Positions 26,920 through 35,757 of a DNA stretch of 64,000 nucleotides are shown here, piece after piece. Each line of letters starts with the position of its first letter. Position 1 is the first letter of the stretch. The position numbers were made by a program, and so were the translations under genes. The DNA comes from Mycobacterium sp. 3519A (GTDB lineage Bacteria > Actinomycetota > Actinomycetes > Mycobacteriales > Mycobacteriaceae): the NCBI RefSeq assembly GCF_900240945.1, contig NZ_OESG01000013.1, positions 1,302,001-1,366,000 on the forward strand, read 5' to 3'. The notes beneath the pieces were generated by a model, which saw only the letters and a program-made list of their open reading frames with translations, made no database searches and had not been told where the DNA came from.

Positions 26920-28112
26920 GATCGTGACTCCACATTCTCGAAGAGGCGCAGGCCCGCCCGCACCACATCGCGGACGAGCGGCACACCGGGGCGGTAGGCC
27001 AGATGGATATAGGACGGGGCGTCCAGCAGGACGAAGTCGGCGCGCCGCCCTACGGTGAGCGCCCCGACGTCGTCGCGGCGCAGCGCGGCCGCGCCGCCCG
27101 CGGTGGCGGCCCACAACGCTTGCGCCGGAGTGAATTTCATGTCCCTGACGGCGACGGCGATGCAGAACGGCATGCTGGTGGTGTACGAGCTGCCGGGATT
27201 GCAGTCGGTGGCCAGTGCCACCGTCGCACCCGCGTCGATCAATCGACGGCCGTCGGGATACTGTGCGCGCGTGGAGAATTCGGCGCCGGGCAACAGGGTG
27301 GCGACGGTTGTGTCAGCCGCCGCCGCGAGGGCGTCGACGTCGTCGTCGGTGGCATACGTGCAGTGGTCCACCGACGCCGCGCCCAGTTCGACCGCCAGTC
27401 GGATGCCCGCGCTGGGGCCGAGTTGACCGGCGTGCAGTCGGGCCTCGAGACCGGCGGCGATTCCCGCGGTGAGGATGTGCCTGGTCTCGTCGACGTCGAA
27501 TGCCCCGCGGTCACAGAACACATCCACCCAGCGGGCATGCGGGGCACATGCCCGCAACATGGGTCCGGTGATCAGGTCGACGTACGCCGCGCGGTCGTCA
27601 CGGAACTCGGCCGGAACGACGTGTGCACCAAGGAAAGTGGTCTCGTCGGTGACGGCCTGCGCGATGCGCAGCGAGCGGGCCTCGTCATCGACGGTCAGGC
27701 CGTAGCCGCTCTTGCATTCGAACGTCGTGACACCGCTCCGCAACAGTTCACCGGCGAGACGCTCGACACCTTTGAGCAGGTCGGCGTCGGTTGCCGCCCG
27801 GGTAGCGGCCACCGTGGAGCCGATCCCGCCCGCGCCGTAGGGTTCGCCGCTCATCCGCGCCGCGAACTCGGCAGAGCGGTCGCCCGCGAACACCAGGTGG
27901 GAATGGCTGTCCACAAAGCCGGGAATCACGCTGGAGTCGCGGCAACTGAACCGCTCCTCGGCGTCGGGGGCCTGCGCGCGCGGGCCGACCCACGCGATCT
28001 GCTCGCCGTCGACCACGATGGCGGCGTCGGAGATGATGCCGAGCGGATCACCGTCGGCGTTCGCCGGGTCGTTGGTGACGAGTTCACCGATGTCGGTGTA
28101 GAGGACGGTCAT
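26916..28112 (-). CDS. hutI: Imidazolonepropionase
   Basis: A 398-residue amidohydrolase that opens imidazolonepropionate to formimidoyl-glutamate. Metal residues: the His pair in [13 protein letters not shown], His in LHAGQLGPS, His in VDHCTYAT and Asp in [15 protein letters not shown] overlap with hutF upstream and GTGA overlap with hutH downstream show tight coupling. The TFECKSGYG segment is characteristic of HutI. Confidence 0.95.
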   Translation of the reverse strand: MTVLYTDIGELVTNDPANADGDPLGIISDAAIVVDGEQIAWVGPRAQAPDAEERFSCRDSSVIPGFVDSHSHLVFAGDRSAEFAARMSGEPYGAGGIGSTVAATRAATDADLLKGVERLAGELLRSGVTTFECKSGYGLTVDDEARSLRIAQAVTDETTFLGAHVVPAEFRDDRAAYVDLITGPMLRACAPHARWVDVFCDRGAFDVDETRHILTAGIAAGLEARLHAGQLGPSAGIRLAVELGAASVDHCTYATDDDVDALAAAADTTVATLLPGAEFSTRAQYPDGRRLIDAGATVALATDCNPGSSYTTSMPFCIAVAVRDMKFTPAQALWAATAGGAAALRRDDVGALTVGRRADFVLLDAPSYIHLAYRPGVPLVRDVVRAGLRLFENVESRS

Positions 28113-29455
28113 CGGACCTCCATCAGATCGGCGATGACAGAACCCAGTTCGGCCTCGACATCGGGCACGTTGGCATGCTTGCGGTCGACGACGACGGCGC
28201 GACCGTCGACCACCACGTCGGTGACATCGGGTGCGGCCGCGGCGAACACGATGTTCTCCACGGTGGCGTCGCCGCCCGCGGTGCGGACCGAATCCGTCTG
28301 CACGGCAACGAAGTCGGCACGTGCACCGACCGCGAGTTCACCCGCGTCGGCCCAGCCGAGAGCGCGGTGGCCGTCGTAGGTGGCGGCCCGCAACAGCCGG
28401 TCGGCGGAGATGACGCCGCGCTGCCGGGAGGCGAGGCGTTCGTTCAGTTCCACCGCGCGGGCCTCCTCGAACAGGTCGATCACCGCGTGGCTGTCGGAGC
28501 CGAGACTGAACAAGCCGCCGCCTGCGAGCAGTGCGGGCGCCGGGCCGATGCCGTCGCCGAGGTCACGCTCGGTGGTGGGGCAGAAGCACACGCCCGTCGA
28601 GGTGCGGTCGATGTCGGCGATGTCGTCGGCGGACAGATGGGTGGCGTGCACGGCGGTTGTTCGCGGCCCCAACGCGCCGGCGTCCCGCAGCACCGCCGTC
28701 GGCGTGCGGCCATGTGTCGCCAGGCATTGCTCGACCTCGCGCATCTGCTCCGAGGAGTGCACATGCAGCGGAACAGCGTGCGTGGCAGCCCATTCCACGA
28801 CGGCGGGCATGTGCTCGACGGGAACGCCGCGCACGGAATGCATGGCCGCGCCGATCACGACGGACGGACTGTGTGTCTGCCGACGCAACGCCTCGACCCG
28901 CTCCGCCCACCCGTCGCCGCTGCCGTCGCCGAACCGCTGCTGCGGTCCGGCCAGCGGCGCACCGTCCGGCGCTGAGCTCAGATAGCAGGTGTCCAGCAGC
29001 GTGAGTCGGATGCCGGCGTCGGCGGCGCCGTCGATCACGGCGTGCCCCATGGCGTTGGGCTCGGCGTAGCGGGCGCCCCCGGTGTCGTGGTGCACGTAGT
29101 GGAACTCGCCGACGCACGTGATACCGGCGAGCGCCATCTCGGCGTACACCGCGCGCGTCAAACGGCGGTAGCGGTCCGGGTTCAACCGCTCGGCGGCACG
29201 GTACATCAAGTCACGCCAAGTCCAGAAGGATCCCCGGTCGCGCTGGGTGCGTCCGCGCAGTGCGCGGTGAAAGGCGTGCGAATGCGCGTTGGCAAGGCCG
29301 GAAATGATCAAGCCGCGCAACCGATGTGAGCCCGGCTGCGCGACGGTGTCGGTTTCGATCGCGGTGATCCGGCCGTCGGCGACCGTGAACAGCACACCGG
29401 CGGCGACCGAATCGCCGCCCAACCAGGCGTATTCGCACCACCAGGTGTCGGTCAC
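28109..29455 (-). CDS. hutF: Formimidoylglutamate deiminase
   Basis: GTG 29455 overlaps the upstream stop codon (GTGA); 448 residues. It converts N-formimidoyl-glutamate to N-formyl-glutamate and ammonia. Amidohydrolase motifs are [30 protein letters not shown] and LGSDSHAV. The long [14 protein letters not shown] segment after the first motif is typical of HutF. Its presence, with no HutG-type formiminoglutamase in view, points to the five-step pathway through N-formyl-glutamate. Confidence 0.92.
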   Translation of the reverse strand: MTDTWWCEYAWLGGDSVAAGVLFTVADGRITAIETDTVAQPGSHRLRGLIISGLANAHSHAFHRALRGRTQRDRGSFWTWRDLMYRAAERLNPDRYRRLTRAVYAEMALAGITCVGEFHYVHHDTGGARYAEPNAMGHAVIDGAADAGIRLTLLDTCYLSSAPDGAPLAGPQQRFGDGSGDGWAERVEALRRQTHSPSVVIGAAMHSVRGVPVEHMPAVVEWAATHAVPLHVHSSEQMREVEQCLATHGRTPTAVLRDAGALGPRTTAVHATHLSADDIADIDRTSTGVCFCPTTERDLGDGIGPAPALLAGGGLFSLGSDSHAVIDLFEEARAVELNERLASRQRGVISADRLLRAATYDGHRALGWADAGELAVGARADFVAVQTDSVRTAGGDATVENIVFAAAAPDVTDVVVDGRAVVVDRKHANVPDVEAELGSVIADLMEVR

Positions 29456-30678
29456 GACGACACCCAGTCCGCCATCACGTCGGCCAGCGCCACCGCTCCA
29501 GTGTTGCAGTCGTCGGGTTCGGCGAACTCCTCCGGCGAATGCGAAACGCCGGTGGGGTTGCGTACGAACAGCATCGCGGTCGGTACCACCGCGGACAGGA
29601 TGCCTGCGTCGTGGCCTGCCTGGGTCGGCAGCACCGGGATGTCGCCGAGATGGGCGAGCGCGCGTTGCAGCCTGGCCCGAGGTGCTTCGGGGAATTCGAC
29701 GATGGGGGTGACGGATTCGGCGCTGACGTCGAGGTCGATGCCGTCGGCGGCGGCGTGCTGACGGGCTTCGGTGCTGATCTTGTCGACCAGCGACCGCAGC
29801 GTCGCCTCGTCGGCGGCCCTGGCGTCCAACCACGCATGCACGGAGGATGGAATCGCGTTGGCGCCGTTGGGTGCGACGATCACCTTGCCGAACGTCGCGA
29901 CCGCGTCGTGCGCGGCGGCCAGCGACCGCGCGGTGTGCACGGAAGAGGCGAACGCCAGCATCGGGTCGCGCCGGTCGACCAGGCGGGTGGTGCCCGCATG
30001 GTTCGCTTCGCCGCAGAAGGTGAATTCCCAACGGCCGTGCGGCCAGATCGCCGACGCGACCGCGATGGGGCGGTCGACGAGATCCAGCGCGCGGCCCTGT
30101 TCGACGTGGAGTTCGACGAACACGCCGATGCGGTCTGTGAGGCGCGGGTCGGCGCCGAGATGCTCGGGGTTGCGGCCGGCCTTGGTCATCGCCTCGTCGA
30201 GCGTGACGCCGTGGACGTCGCGCAGACCCCGGGCGCGGTCGGCCGTCAGTGCGCCGGTGGACAATTGGGACCCGACACACGCCACGCCGAACCGCGCACC
30301 CTCCTCGTCGGAGAACGCGGCGATCGCGACGGGGACGCGCGGCACGATGCCGCGCTCGCGGACGATGTCGACGGCCGCGAATGCGGACACCACGCCGAGT
30401 GGACCGTCGAAGGCGCCGCCGTCGGGCACGGAATCGAGGTGCGACCCGGTCACGAACGCGTCGGCCGGATCCCCGGTCCAACCCGGCGGCATCCACCACG
30501 CCCACAGGTTGCCGTTGCGGTCCTCTTCGACGTCCATCCCGCGCTGCGCGGCGCATCCGGTGAACCATTCGCGCAGGGTCAGATCGGCGTCGGACCATGC
30601 GTAGCGGCGGTAGCCGCCGGTGGCGGCGTGCCTGCCGACACCCTGGATGGTCGTCCAGAGGGCGTCGAAGCCCGTCAT
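29452..30678 (-). CDS. M20-family amidohydrolase in the hut operon (allantoate amidohydrolase-like)
   Basis: ATG 30678 follows AGGAG and overlaps the hutU stop (ATGA); 408 residues. It belongs to the Zn-dependent hydantoinase/carbamoylase branch of M20: [50 protein letters not shown] and a late His in SHSPEEF. Relatives hydrolyse N-carbamoyl amino acids or allantoate. In this operon the missing step is N-formyl-glutamate to glutamate plus formate, so this enzyme probably fills it. The arrangement next to hutU and hutF recurs in actinobacteria. Confidence 0.88.
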   Translation of the reverse strand: MTGFDALWTTIQGVGRHAATGGYRRYAWSDADLTLREWFTGCAAQRGMDVEEDRNGNLWAWWMPPGWTGDPADAFVTGSHLDSVPDGGAFDGPLGVVSAFAAVDIVRERGIVPRVPVAIAAFSDEEGARFGVACVGSQLSTGALTADRARGLRDVHGVTLDEAMTKAGRNPEHLGADPRLTDRIGVFVELHVEQGRALDLVDRPIAVASAIWPHGRWEFTFCGEANHAGTTRLVDRRDPMLAFASSVHTARSLAAAHDAVATFGKVIVAPNGANAIPSSVHAWLDARAADEATLRSLVDKISTEARQHAAADGIDLDVSAESVTPIVEFPEAPRARLQRALAHLGDIPVLPTQAGHDAGILSAVVPTAMLFVRNPTGVSHSPEEFAEPDDCNTGAVALADVMADWVSS

Positions 30679-32336
30679 AGGTTCTCCTGCATGGGGATTC
30701 GTACGCCGCGCTGGGCGGCGACCTCTGCCGCGTGTTCGTAGCCGGCGTCGACGTGGCGGATCACGCCCATGCCGGGATCGTTGGTCAGCACCCGGGTGAG
30801 TTTCTCCGCAGCAAGCGCGGTGCCGTCCGCGATGGTCACCTGTCCGGCGTGGATGGAGCGGCCCATGCCGACGCCGCCGCCGTGGTGAATCGAGACCCAC
30901 GTCGCGCCGGATGCCGTGTTCACCAACGCATTCAGCAACGGCCAGTCCGCGATGGCGTCGGAGCCGTCGAGCATCGCCTCGGTCTCGCGGTACGGCGACG
31001 CGACCGATCCGGAGTCGAGGTGGTCGCGGCCGATCACGATCGGGGCGGACAGTTCACCAGAAGCGACCATTTCGTTGAATTTCAGCCCTGCCAGGTGCCG
31101 CTCACCGTAGCCGAGCCAGCAGATGCGGGCGGGCAGGCCCTGGAAGGCGACCATCTTGCCTGCCATCTCGATCCAGCGGGTGAGGTGCTTGTTGTCACCG
31201 AACAATTCGAGGATCGCGCGGTCGGTGGCGGCGATGTCCTTCGGGTCGCCCGACAGCGCGGCCCACCGGAACGGCCCAAGGCCCTCTTCGAACTGCGGCC
31301 TGATGTAGGCAGGCACGAAGCCGGGGAAGTCGAAAGCCCGGTCGTACCCGGCTTTTCGGGCCTCGTCGCGGATGGAATTGCCGTAGTCGAACACCTCGGC
31401 GCCGCGGTCGGAGAAGCCGACCATCGCCGCGACGTGCTTGGCCATCGACTGTTGGGCCTGCTCGGTGAAGTAGACGGGATCCTTCTCGGCCATCTTCTTC
31501 ATGTCGTCGAAGTCGACGCCGATGGGCAGGTATGACAGCGGGTCGTGCGCCGAAGTCTGATCGGTGACGATGTCGATGGGCGCGTTGCGGCGCAGCATCT
31601 CCGGCAGCACCTCGGCGGCGTTGCCCAGCAGTCCGATCGACAGCGGACGTTTGGCGTCGCGGGCCTCGATAGCCAACCGCAGCGCGTCGTCGATGTCGAC
31701 GGCCTTGGTGTCGAGGTAGCGGTGTTCGATGCGGCGGTCGATGCGGGTTTCGTCGCAGTCCACGCAGATCGCGACGCCGTCGTTCATCGTGACGGCCAAC
31801 GGTTGCGCTCCGCCCATGCCGCCGAGTCCGGCGGTCAGCGTGATCGTGCCCGCCAGCGTGCCACCGAACCGCTTCTTGGCGACCGCTCCGAACGTCTCAT
31901 ACGTGCCCTGCAGAATGCCCTGGGTGCCGATGTAGATCCACGAGCCCGCGGTCATCTGCCCGTACATCATCAGCCCGTCGGCCTCGAGCTTGCGGAACTG
32001 CTCCCAATTCGCCCAGTCACCAACGAGATTCGAGTTCGCGATCAGTACGCGCGGCGCCCACTCGTGGGTGCGGAACACGCCGACCGGCTTGCCGGACTGC
32101 ACCAGCATGGTCTCGTCGGCTTCTAGGTTGCGCAGTGTCCGGACGATCGCGTCGAAGGCCTCCCAGTTGCGTGCCGCCTTTCCGGTGCCGCCGTAGACGA
32201 CGAGGTCCTCGGGGTGTTCGGCGACTTCGGGATCGAGGTTGTTCATCAGCATCCGCAGCGCGGCCTCCTGTGGCCAACCTTTACAGGACAACTCGGTGCC
32301 GCGCGGGGCGCGGACGAGGCGCGCGGTGGACGTCAT
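30675..32336 (-). CDS. hutU: Urocanate hydratase
   Basis: ATG 32336 after GAGAG; 553 residues, the usual size. It hydrates urocanate to imidazolonepropionate using tightly bound NAD+. Family features include [16 protein letters not shown], the NAD-binding [13 protein letters not shown], the active-site Cys region [11 protein letters not shown] and [13 protein letters not shown]. It is the first gene of the hut operon; the promoter region with a palindrome separates it from the IclR regulator. Confidence 0.96.
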   Translation of the reverse strand: MTSTARLVRAPRGTELSCKGWPQEAALRMLMNNLDPEVAEHPEDLVVYGGTGKAARNWEAFDAIVRTLRNLEADETMLVQSGKPVGVFRTHEWAPRVLIANSNLVGDWANWEQFRKLEADGLMMYGQMTAGSWIYIGTQGILQGTYETFGAVAKKRFGGTLAGTITLTAGLGGMGGAQPLAVTMNDGVAICVDCDETRIDRRIEHRYLDTKAVDIDDALRLAIEARDAKRPLSIGLLGNAAEVLPEMLRRNAPIDIVTDQTSAHDPLSYLPIGVDFDDMKKMAEKDPVYFTEQAQQSMAKHVAAMVGFSDRGAEVFDYGNSIRDEARKAGYDRAFDFPGFVPAYIRPQFEEGLGPFRWAALSGDPKDIAATDRAILELFGDNKHLTRWIEMAGKMVAFQGLPARICWLGYGERHLAGLKFNEMVASGELSAPIVIGRDHLDSGSVASPYRETEAMLDGSDAIADWPLLNALVNTASGATWVSIHHGGGVGMGRSIHAGQVTIADGTALAAEKLTRVLTNDPGMGVIRHVDAGYEHAAEVAAQRGVRIPMQENL

Positions 32337-32424
32337 GGTGCTCTCTTTTCGCTGGTCCAAACTCCGTGGTGCTATCAGGACACCGCACCCGGCGCGCTTG
32401 CGGTAGGGACAAACGCGGGATACC

Positions 32425-32440
32425 GTCTCGTATCCGAGAC
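32425..32440. promoter_or_regulatory. Palindrome in the hutU/iclR divergent promoter
   Basis: GTCTCG (32425-32430), TATC, CGAGAC (32435-32440) is perfect in both arms. It sits 16 bp upstream of the regulator's GTG and 88 bp upstream of hutU, the natural place for the Hut repressor to bind. Confidence 0.65.
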
Positions 32441-32456
32441 ACAGGGGAGGGATGCC

Positions 32457-33248
32457 GTGTCCAGCACCTCACCAGCGGTCGGGCGGGCGCTCGACGTGCT
32501 GCTGCATCTTGCGTCGCGGCCGGGGCCCGTGCAGGGGTCGGCGTTGATCAGGGAGATCGGCATGCCGCGCTCGTCGGCCTACCACCTGCTCGAGGTGTTG
32601 ATCGACCGCGGGTTCGTCGTGCATCTGCCCGATCAGGGTGCCTATGCGCTCGGGTTCTCGGCGTTCGAGGTGGGTTCGGCGTATCTGCGGCACGAACCGC
32701 TCGAGCACATCGCGCGGCCGATCCTCAAGCGATTGGTGGCGACGGTCGGCGAAACCGCCCATCTCGGAATCCTGTACGGCGCCGAAAGTGTGTACCTGCT
32801 CAAGGAGCAACCGCAGACCGCCGGCGTGCCCGTCACCCTGGTCACCGACGTCGGCGTGCGGTTGCCCGCACATCTGACGGCGAACGGGCGATCCATCCTC
32901 GCGCATCTGTCGGCCGCTCAAGTGCGGGCGTTGTTTCCGTCGTCGGCGTCGTTCATCCGCCGCACCGACCGCGGGCCCAAATCTTTGGCCGAGTTGCGGC
33001 GACTGCTGCAGACCGAACGTGAGCAGGGCTGGGCCGAGGAAGCGGGGATGATCACCGAGGGCCTGCACTCGGTGGCGGCGTGCGCATTCGACCATTCCGG
33101 CCGACCGATCGCCGCGTTCAGTGCCACCCGTCGCGAGGACCGGCCGAACACCGCGCTGCCGACTCTGGTCGAAGCGGTGCGCAATGCGGCGCGGCAGTTG
33201 ACGCGGGCACTGTCCGGCCGCGCACCCCAGGGCTGGTTTTCCTCCTGA
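32457..33248 (+). CDS. IclR-family regulator, probable hut regulator
   Basis: GTG 32457 is preceded by AGGGGAGGG; 263 residues. The N-terminal winged helix ([20 protein letters not shown], then [16 protein letters not shown]) is followed by the IclR effector domain ([56 protein letters not shown]). It is divergent from hutU, so control of histidine use with urocanate or histidine as effector is likely, by position only. Confidence 0.88.
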   Translation: MSSTSPAVGRALDVLLHLASRPGPVQGSALIREIGMPRSSAYHLLEVLIDRGFVVHLPDQGAYALGFSAFEVGSAYLRHEPLEHIARPILKRLVATVGETAHLGILYGAESVYLLKEQPQTAGVPVTLVTDVGVRLPAHLTANGRSILAHLSAAQVRALFPSSASFIRRTDRGPKSLAELRRLLQTEREQGWAEEAGMITEGLHSVAACAFDHSGRPIAAFSATRREDRPNTALPTLVEAVRNAARQLTRALSGRAPQGWFSS

Positions 33249-33280
33249 CGCGAGCAGTCTGTTCGCGGCTCGAATTTGGA

Positions 33281-33296
33281 TGTACCATCTGGTACA
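33281..33296. promoter_or_regulatory. TetR-type operator of the SRPBCC-TetR pair
   Basis: TGTACCA (33281-33287), TC, TGGTACA (33290-33296) is perfect and touches the A of the ATG at 33296. The downstream gene pair encodes a TetR regulator, so autoregulation is likely. Confidence 0.7.
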
Positions 33297-33739
33297 TGAT
33301 TACTGAATGCGGCGTCACGATCGACGCGCAGGCGGAGGTCGTCTGGGAGGTGTTCAGCGACGTCGAGCGGTGGCCGGAATGGACACCGTCGGTCACCCGG
33401 TTGGTCGCACTCGACGGACCGGGCCTGGCGGGCGGTAAGCGCTTCGAAATCAAGCAACCGCGGATGTCCAAGCTTGTCTGGGAGGTCACTGAGTTGACCC
33501 CGGGCAGTGCGTGGACGTGGGTGCAGCGCTCGCCCGGTGGTCTGACGGTGGCCCGACACGAGGTCATCGCCGAATCCGATGGACGCACCCGGGTTCGGCA
33601 ACAATTGGAGCAGCGAGGGCCACTCGGCTCGCTGGTCGGCCTGCTCATGCGTGGAATGACAAGGCGCTACCTGGATTTGGAGGCGGCCGGCCTCAAGGCC
33701 GCAAGCGAGCAGCGGCGCGTCGATGGCCCGACCGCCTGA
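33296..33739 (+). CDS. SRPBCC (START-like) family protein
   Basis: A 147-residue protein from ATG 33296. It has the SRPBCC pattern: an N-terminal strand with the AEVVWEVFSDVERWPEWTPS motif, central beta strands (FEIKQPRMSKLVWEVTEL) and a long C-terminal helix (GLLMRGMTRRYLDLEAAGLK). The fold makes a deep hydrophobic pocket for lipids or aromatic ligands. No signal peptide. The TetR gene overlaps its 3' end by 17 bp, and a palindrome covers its start, so the two form an autoregulated pair. Confidence 0.88.
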   Translation: MITECGVTIDAQAEVVWEVFSDVERWPEWTPSVTRLVALDGPGLAGGKRFEIKQPRMSKLVWEVTELTPGSAWTWVQRSPGGLTVARHEVIAESDGRTRVRQQLEQRGPLGSLVGLLMRGMTRRYLDLEAAGLKAASEQRRVDGPTA

Positions 33740-34253
33740 TCTGGTCCGGCGTCAGGAGTTACTCGACGCAGTCGTCAAAGAGTGTGCGGAGCGCGGTATC
33801 GGCGACCGGCCGCTGCGCGACATCGCCGCGGCCGTCGGCACCAGCCACCGCATGCTCCTGCACCACTTCGGCTCACGAAACGAACTGCTGCTGGCGATCG
33901 TCGAAGAGGTCGAGCGGCGTCAGCGGGCGCTGTTACCCACGCTGCCAACCGAACCCGCGGCAGCGATCGCGGCGATGTGGGCTGATTTGAGCCGGCCTGA
34001 ACTGCGCCCGTTCGAGCGGCTGTTCTTCGAGTGCTACGCGCGCGGCGTCCAAGGCGAGCAGCCGTTCTCCAGCATGCTGCCGGGAGCCGTCGACACCTGG
34101 CTGACAGACACCGCGGGCGCGGACCCGGCGCTGGCCCGCCTCGGATTGGCAGTCATGCGTGGTCTCCTCCTCGACCTGGTGGGCACCGAGGACCACGAAG
34201 GCGTCGACGCAGCCGCCGACGCCTTCGTGGAACTGGTTCGACGAAGCGGCTAG
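33723..34253 (+). CDS. TetR-family regulator
   Basis: A 176-residue protein. The helix-turn-helix region contains PLRDIAAAVGTSHRMLLHHF; the recognition helix SHRMLLHHF is atypical but recurs in mycobacterial TetR proteins. The C-terminal domain is short. Translationally coupled to the SRPBCC gene and probably represses both through 33281-33296. It ends 4 bp into the convergent PASTA-like gene. Confidence 0.88.
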   Translation: MARPPDLVRRQELLDAVVKECAERGIGDRPLRDIAAAVGTSHRMLLHHFGSRNELLLAIVEEVERRQRALLPTLPTEPAAAIAAMWADLSRPELRPFERLFFECYARGVQGEQPFSSMLPGAVDTWLTDTAGADPALARLGLAVMRGLLLDLVGTEDHEGVDAAADAFVELVRRSG

Positions 34254-34651
34254 CTGCCCGAACCAGAACTCGACGCCGCAGCCGCCTCGGCGGCCCGGCC
34301 CTCAGGGCTTGCGGCCGAATTGCCCGGCGTGGTCGCGGTTGCGACGCCCGCCTCACAGTTCAGCGACACCAGCATCTCGTTGGTCGCCGAACCGCTGCTG
34401 TTCGGCGGCGGCTGCACCGTGCGCTTCTGCGCATGCGTCACTACGCAGTCGGGCCACGACTTCTGGTCCCCGACAACGGTTTCCACGACTGGCTTCAGGC
34501 CGGCACCGCTGAGCGAACTCTGCGCGTCTGAGTATTTCTGACCTGTCACATCGGTGTCGGCCGCAGCGGCGCCACAGAGCGAAATCGCCAGGCCCACAAG
34601 GCCTGTGACGACGACGCTCATGCCGACGACCGGACGAATCAAACGAATCAT
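34250..34651 (-). CDS. Exported PASTA-like protein
   Basis: ATG 34651 overlaps the stop of the previous gene (ATGA); 133 residues. A signal peptide covers about residues 1-31 (MIRLIRPVVGMSVVVTGLVG, then GAAAAD). The mature part begins with a PASTA-type segment (GQKYSDAQSSLSGAGLKPVV) and holds two cysteines (PDCVVTH and SLNCEAG) that may pair. The tail is Ala/Ser-rich. PASTA domains bind peptidoglycan or beta-lactams in other proteins; here the role is unknown. Confidence 0.78.
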   Translation of the reverse strand: MIRLIRPVVGMSVVVTGLVGLAISLCGAAAADTDVTGQKYSDAQSSLSGAGLKPVVETVVGDQKSWPDCVVTHAQKRTVQPPPNSSGSATNEMLVSLNCEAGVATATTPGNSAASPEGRAAEAAAASSSGSGS

Positions 34652-34932
34652 GAGCCCGCCTTGACCGGCGGAACGGCTTCGGTCGTCGGTTCGACCGTGG
34701 CGGGCGTGGTGAAGGTGGCCGTGGCGCCCATGTTCATACCGGCGACGGTGGGCTGGCTGTACACCCCGCCGGACGAGCCGTCCCCAGATCCGGCCAGGGT
34801 AGCGACATTTCCGGATTCGGCATTGTCGATCACGACGGTCAAGACGCCCGCCCCGATCACTGCTGCTGCGGCGCAAGCGGCTCCCACCAATTTCACACCG
34901 CGACGACTGGTCGTCTTCTGTTTCGTGTTCAT
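34648..34932 (-). CDS. Small membrane-anchored or exported protein
   Basis: A 94-residue protein with a basic N-terminus (MNTKQKTTSRRGVK) and one hydrophobic helix (LVGAACAAAAVIGAGVLTVV), then a Gly/Ser/Thr-rich tail. It is either a signal-anchor protein or a secreted peptide. Its 3' end overlaps the PASTA-like gene by 4 bp, so the two are co-translated. Upstream 168 bp to the next gene are AT-rich and probably hold divergent promoters. Confidence 0.75.
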   Translation of the reverse strand: MNTKQKTTSRRGVKLVGAACAAAAVIGAGVLTVVIDNAESGNVATLAGSGDGSSGGVYSQPTVAGMNMGATATFTTPATVEPTTEAVPPVKAGS

Positions 34933-35100
34933 AGTGGGATCGTTGCCTCCGGACCGTAATGATCACTGGAACGCTTCTGTGAGCTGTCTGATTTACGGAT
35001 CGGTCATATAGGCGTTTTTTCAGCAGTCGTGCGTTTAGTTCTCAGGAATAGGTGGGTAGCCCACAGCATTTGGCGCAGTCCTGACAGGAGGGAGTCACCG

Positions 35101-35406
35101 ATGAAGGTGCAACGCGCTGCGGCCAGGGCAACAGTGTTCGGCGCTGTGACCATTGCCGTGGCCGGTGCGGGTATCGCACATGCCGACCCGCCGGTCCCGA
35201 CACCGCCCGTTCCGACACCCCCCAGCCGAGACGTCGTACCCCCTCAGGGGCATGACGGCCCGCTGCCGCAGGACGCAGTGGTCCCGATGTGGGCTCCGCC
35301 CGCCCCGCCGCCGCCGTTCTGGGCGCCGTGGCTGCCGGTCGTGTGGAACACCGACCTCAACGCATGGGGCGTGTGGTGGAACGGCGATTTCGTGAAACTG
35401 CCTTAG
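35101..35406 (+). CDS. Small proline-rich exported protein
   Basis: A 101-residue protein from ATG 35101, preceded by CAGGAGGGAG. Residues 1-28 form a clear signal peptide ending AGIAHAD. The mature region is Pro-rich (PPVPTPPVPTPPSRD) and ends in a Trp-rich stretch (APWLPVVWNTDLNAWGVWWN). Similar short Pro/Trp secreted proteins are frequent in mycobacteria; the function is unknown. Confidence 0.8.
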   Translation: MKVQRAAARATVFGAVTIAVAGAGIAHADPPVPTPPVPTPPSRDVVPPQGHDGPLPQDAVVPMWAPPAPPPPFWAPWLPVVWNTDLNAWGVWWNGDFVKLP

Positions 35407-35503
35407 CCATTTCGAGTAGTCACCTACTCGATACATCCTTGTCGATCGAAACTACTGTCACGATTACCGCAGGCTTGCGGGGCCATCACAGTAGGGGGTT
35501 GAA

Positions 35504-35755
35504 ATGGCTGGTGAGTCCAAGCTGACTGATGACCAGATGAAGATCGTGGACGAAGTGGGCGACCGCATCGACCGCGCGTTTGACGAGGCGCGCGAGCAAC
35601 TCAGAACCGTGAGCATCTTTGACGGCGACGACGACGCAGGCACACATTGCCTCGTATGCAGTTGTCCTGGTTACGTGTTCCCTGGTGCGCGGCAACCGGC
35701 CAGGTGCGACCGCAACGGGTGTGGTCACTCGTTCACCAGACACAACGTGTTCTGA
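35504..35755 (+). CDS. Small Cys/His-rich protein
   Basis: An 83-residue protein with an acidic helical N-terminus (QMKIVDEVGDRIDRAFDEAR) and a C-terminal Cys/His cluster: CLVCSC, then CDRNGCGHSFTRHN. The arrangement suggests a small zinc site. No signal peptide. ATG 35504 follows AGGGGG. It ends 3 bp before the convergent dhaM gene. I do not recognise the function with certainty. Confidence 0.65.
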   Translation: MAGESKLTDDQMKIVDEVGDRIDRAFDEAREQLRTVSIFDGDDDAGTHCLVCSCPGYVFPGARQPARCDRNGCGHSFTRHNVF

Positions 35756-35757
35756 CC

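Noticed and set aside
28109..30598. A single 829-codon frame spanning hutF and beyond
   Set aside because: The upstream half is an Arg-rich shadow of the M20 gene; the GTG at 29455 with the 4-bp overlap is the real start.
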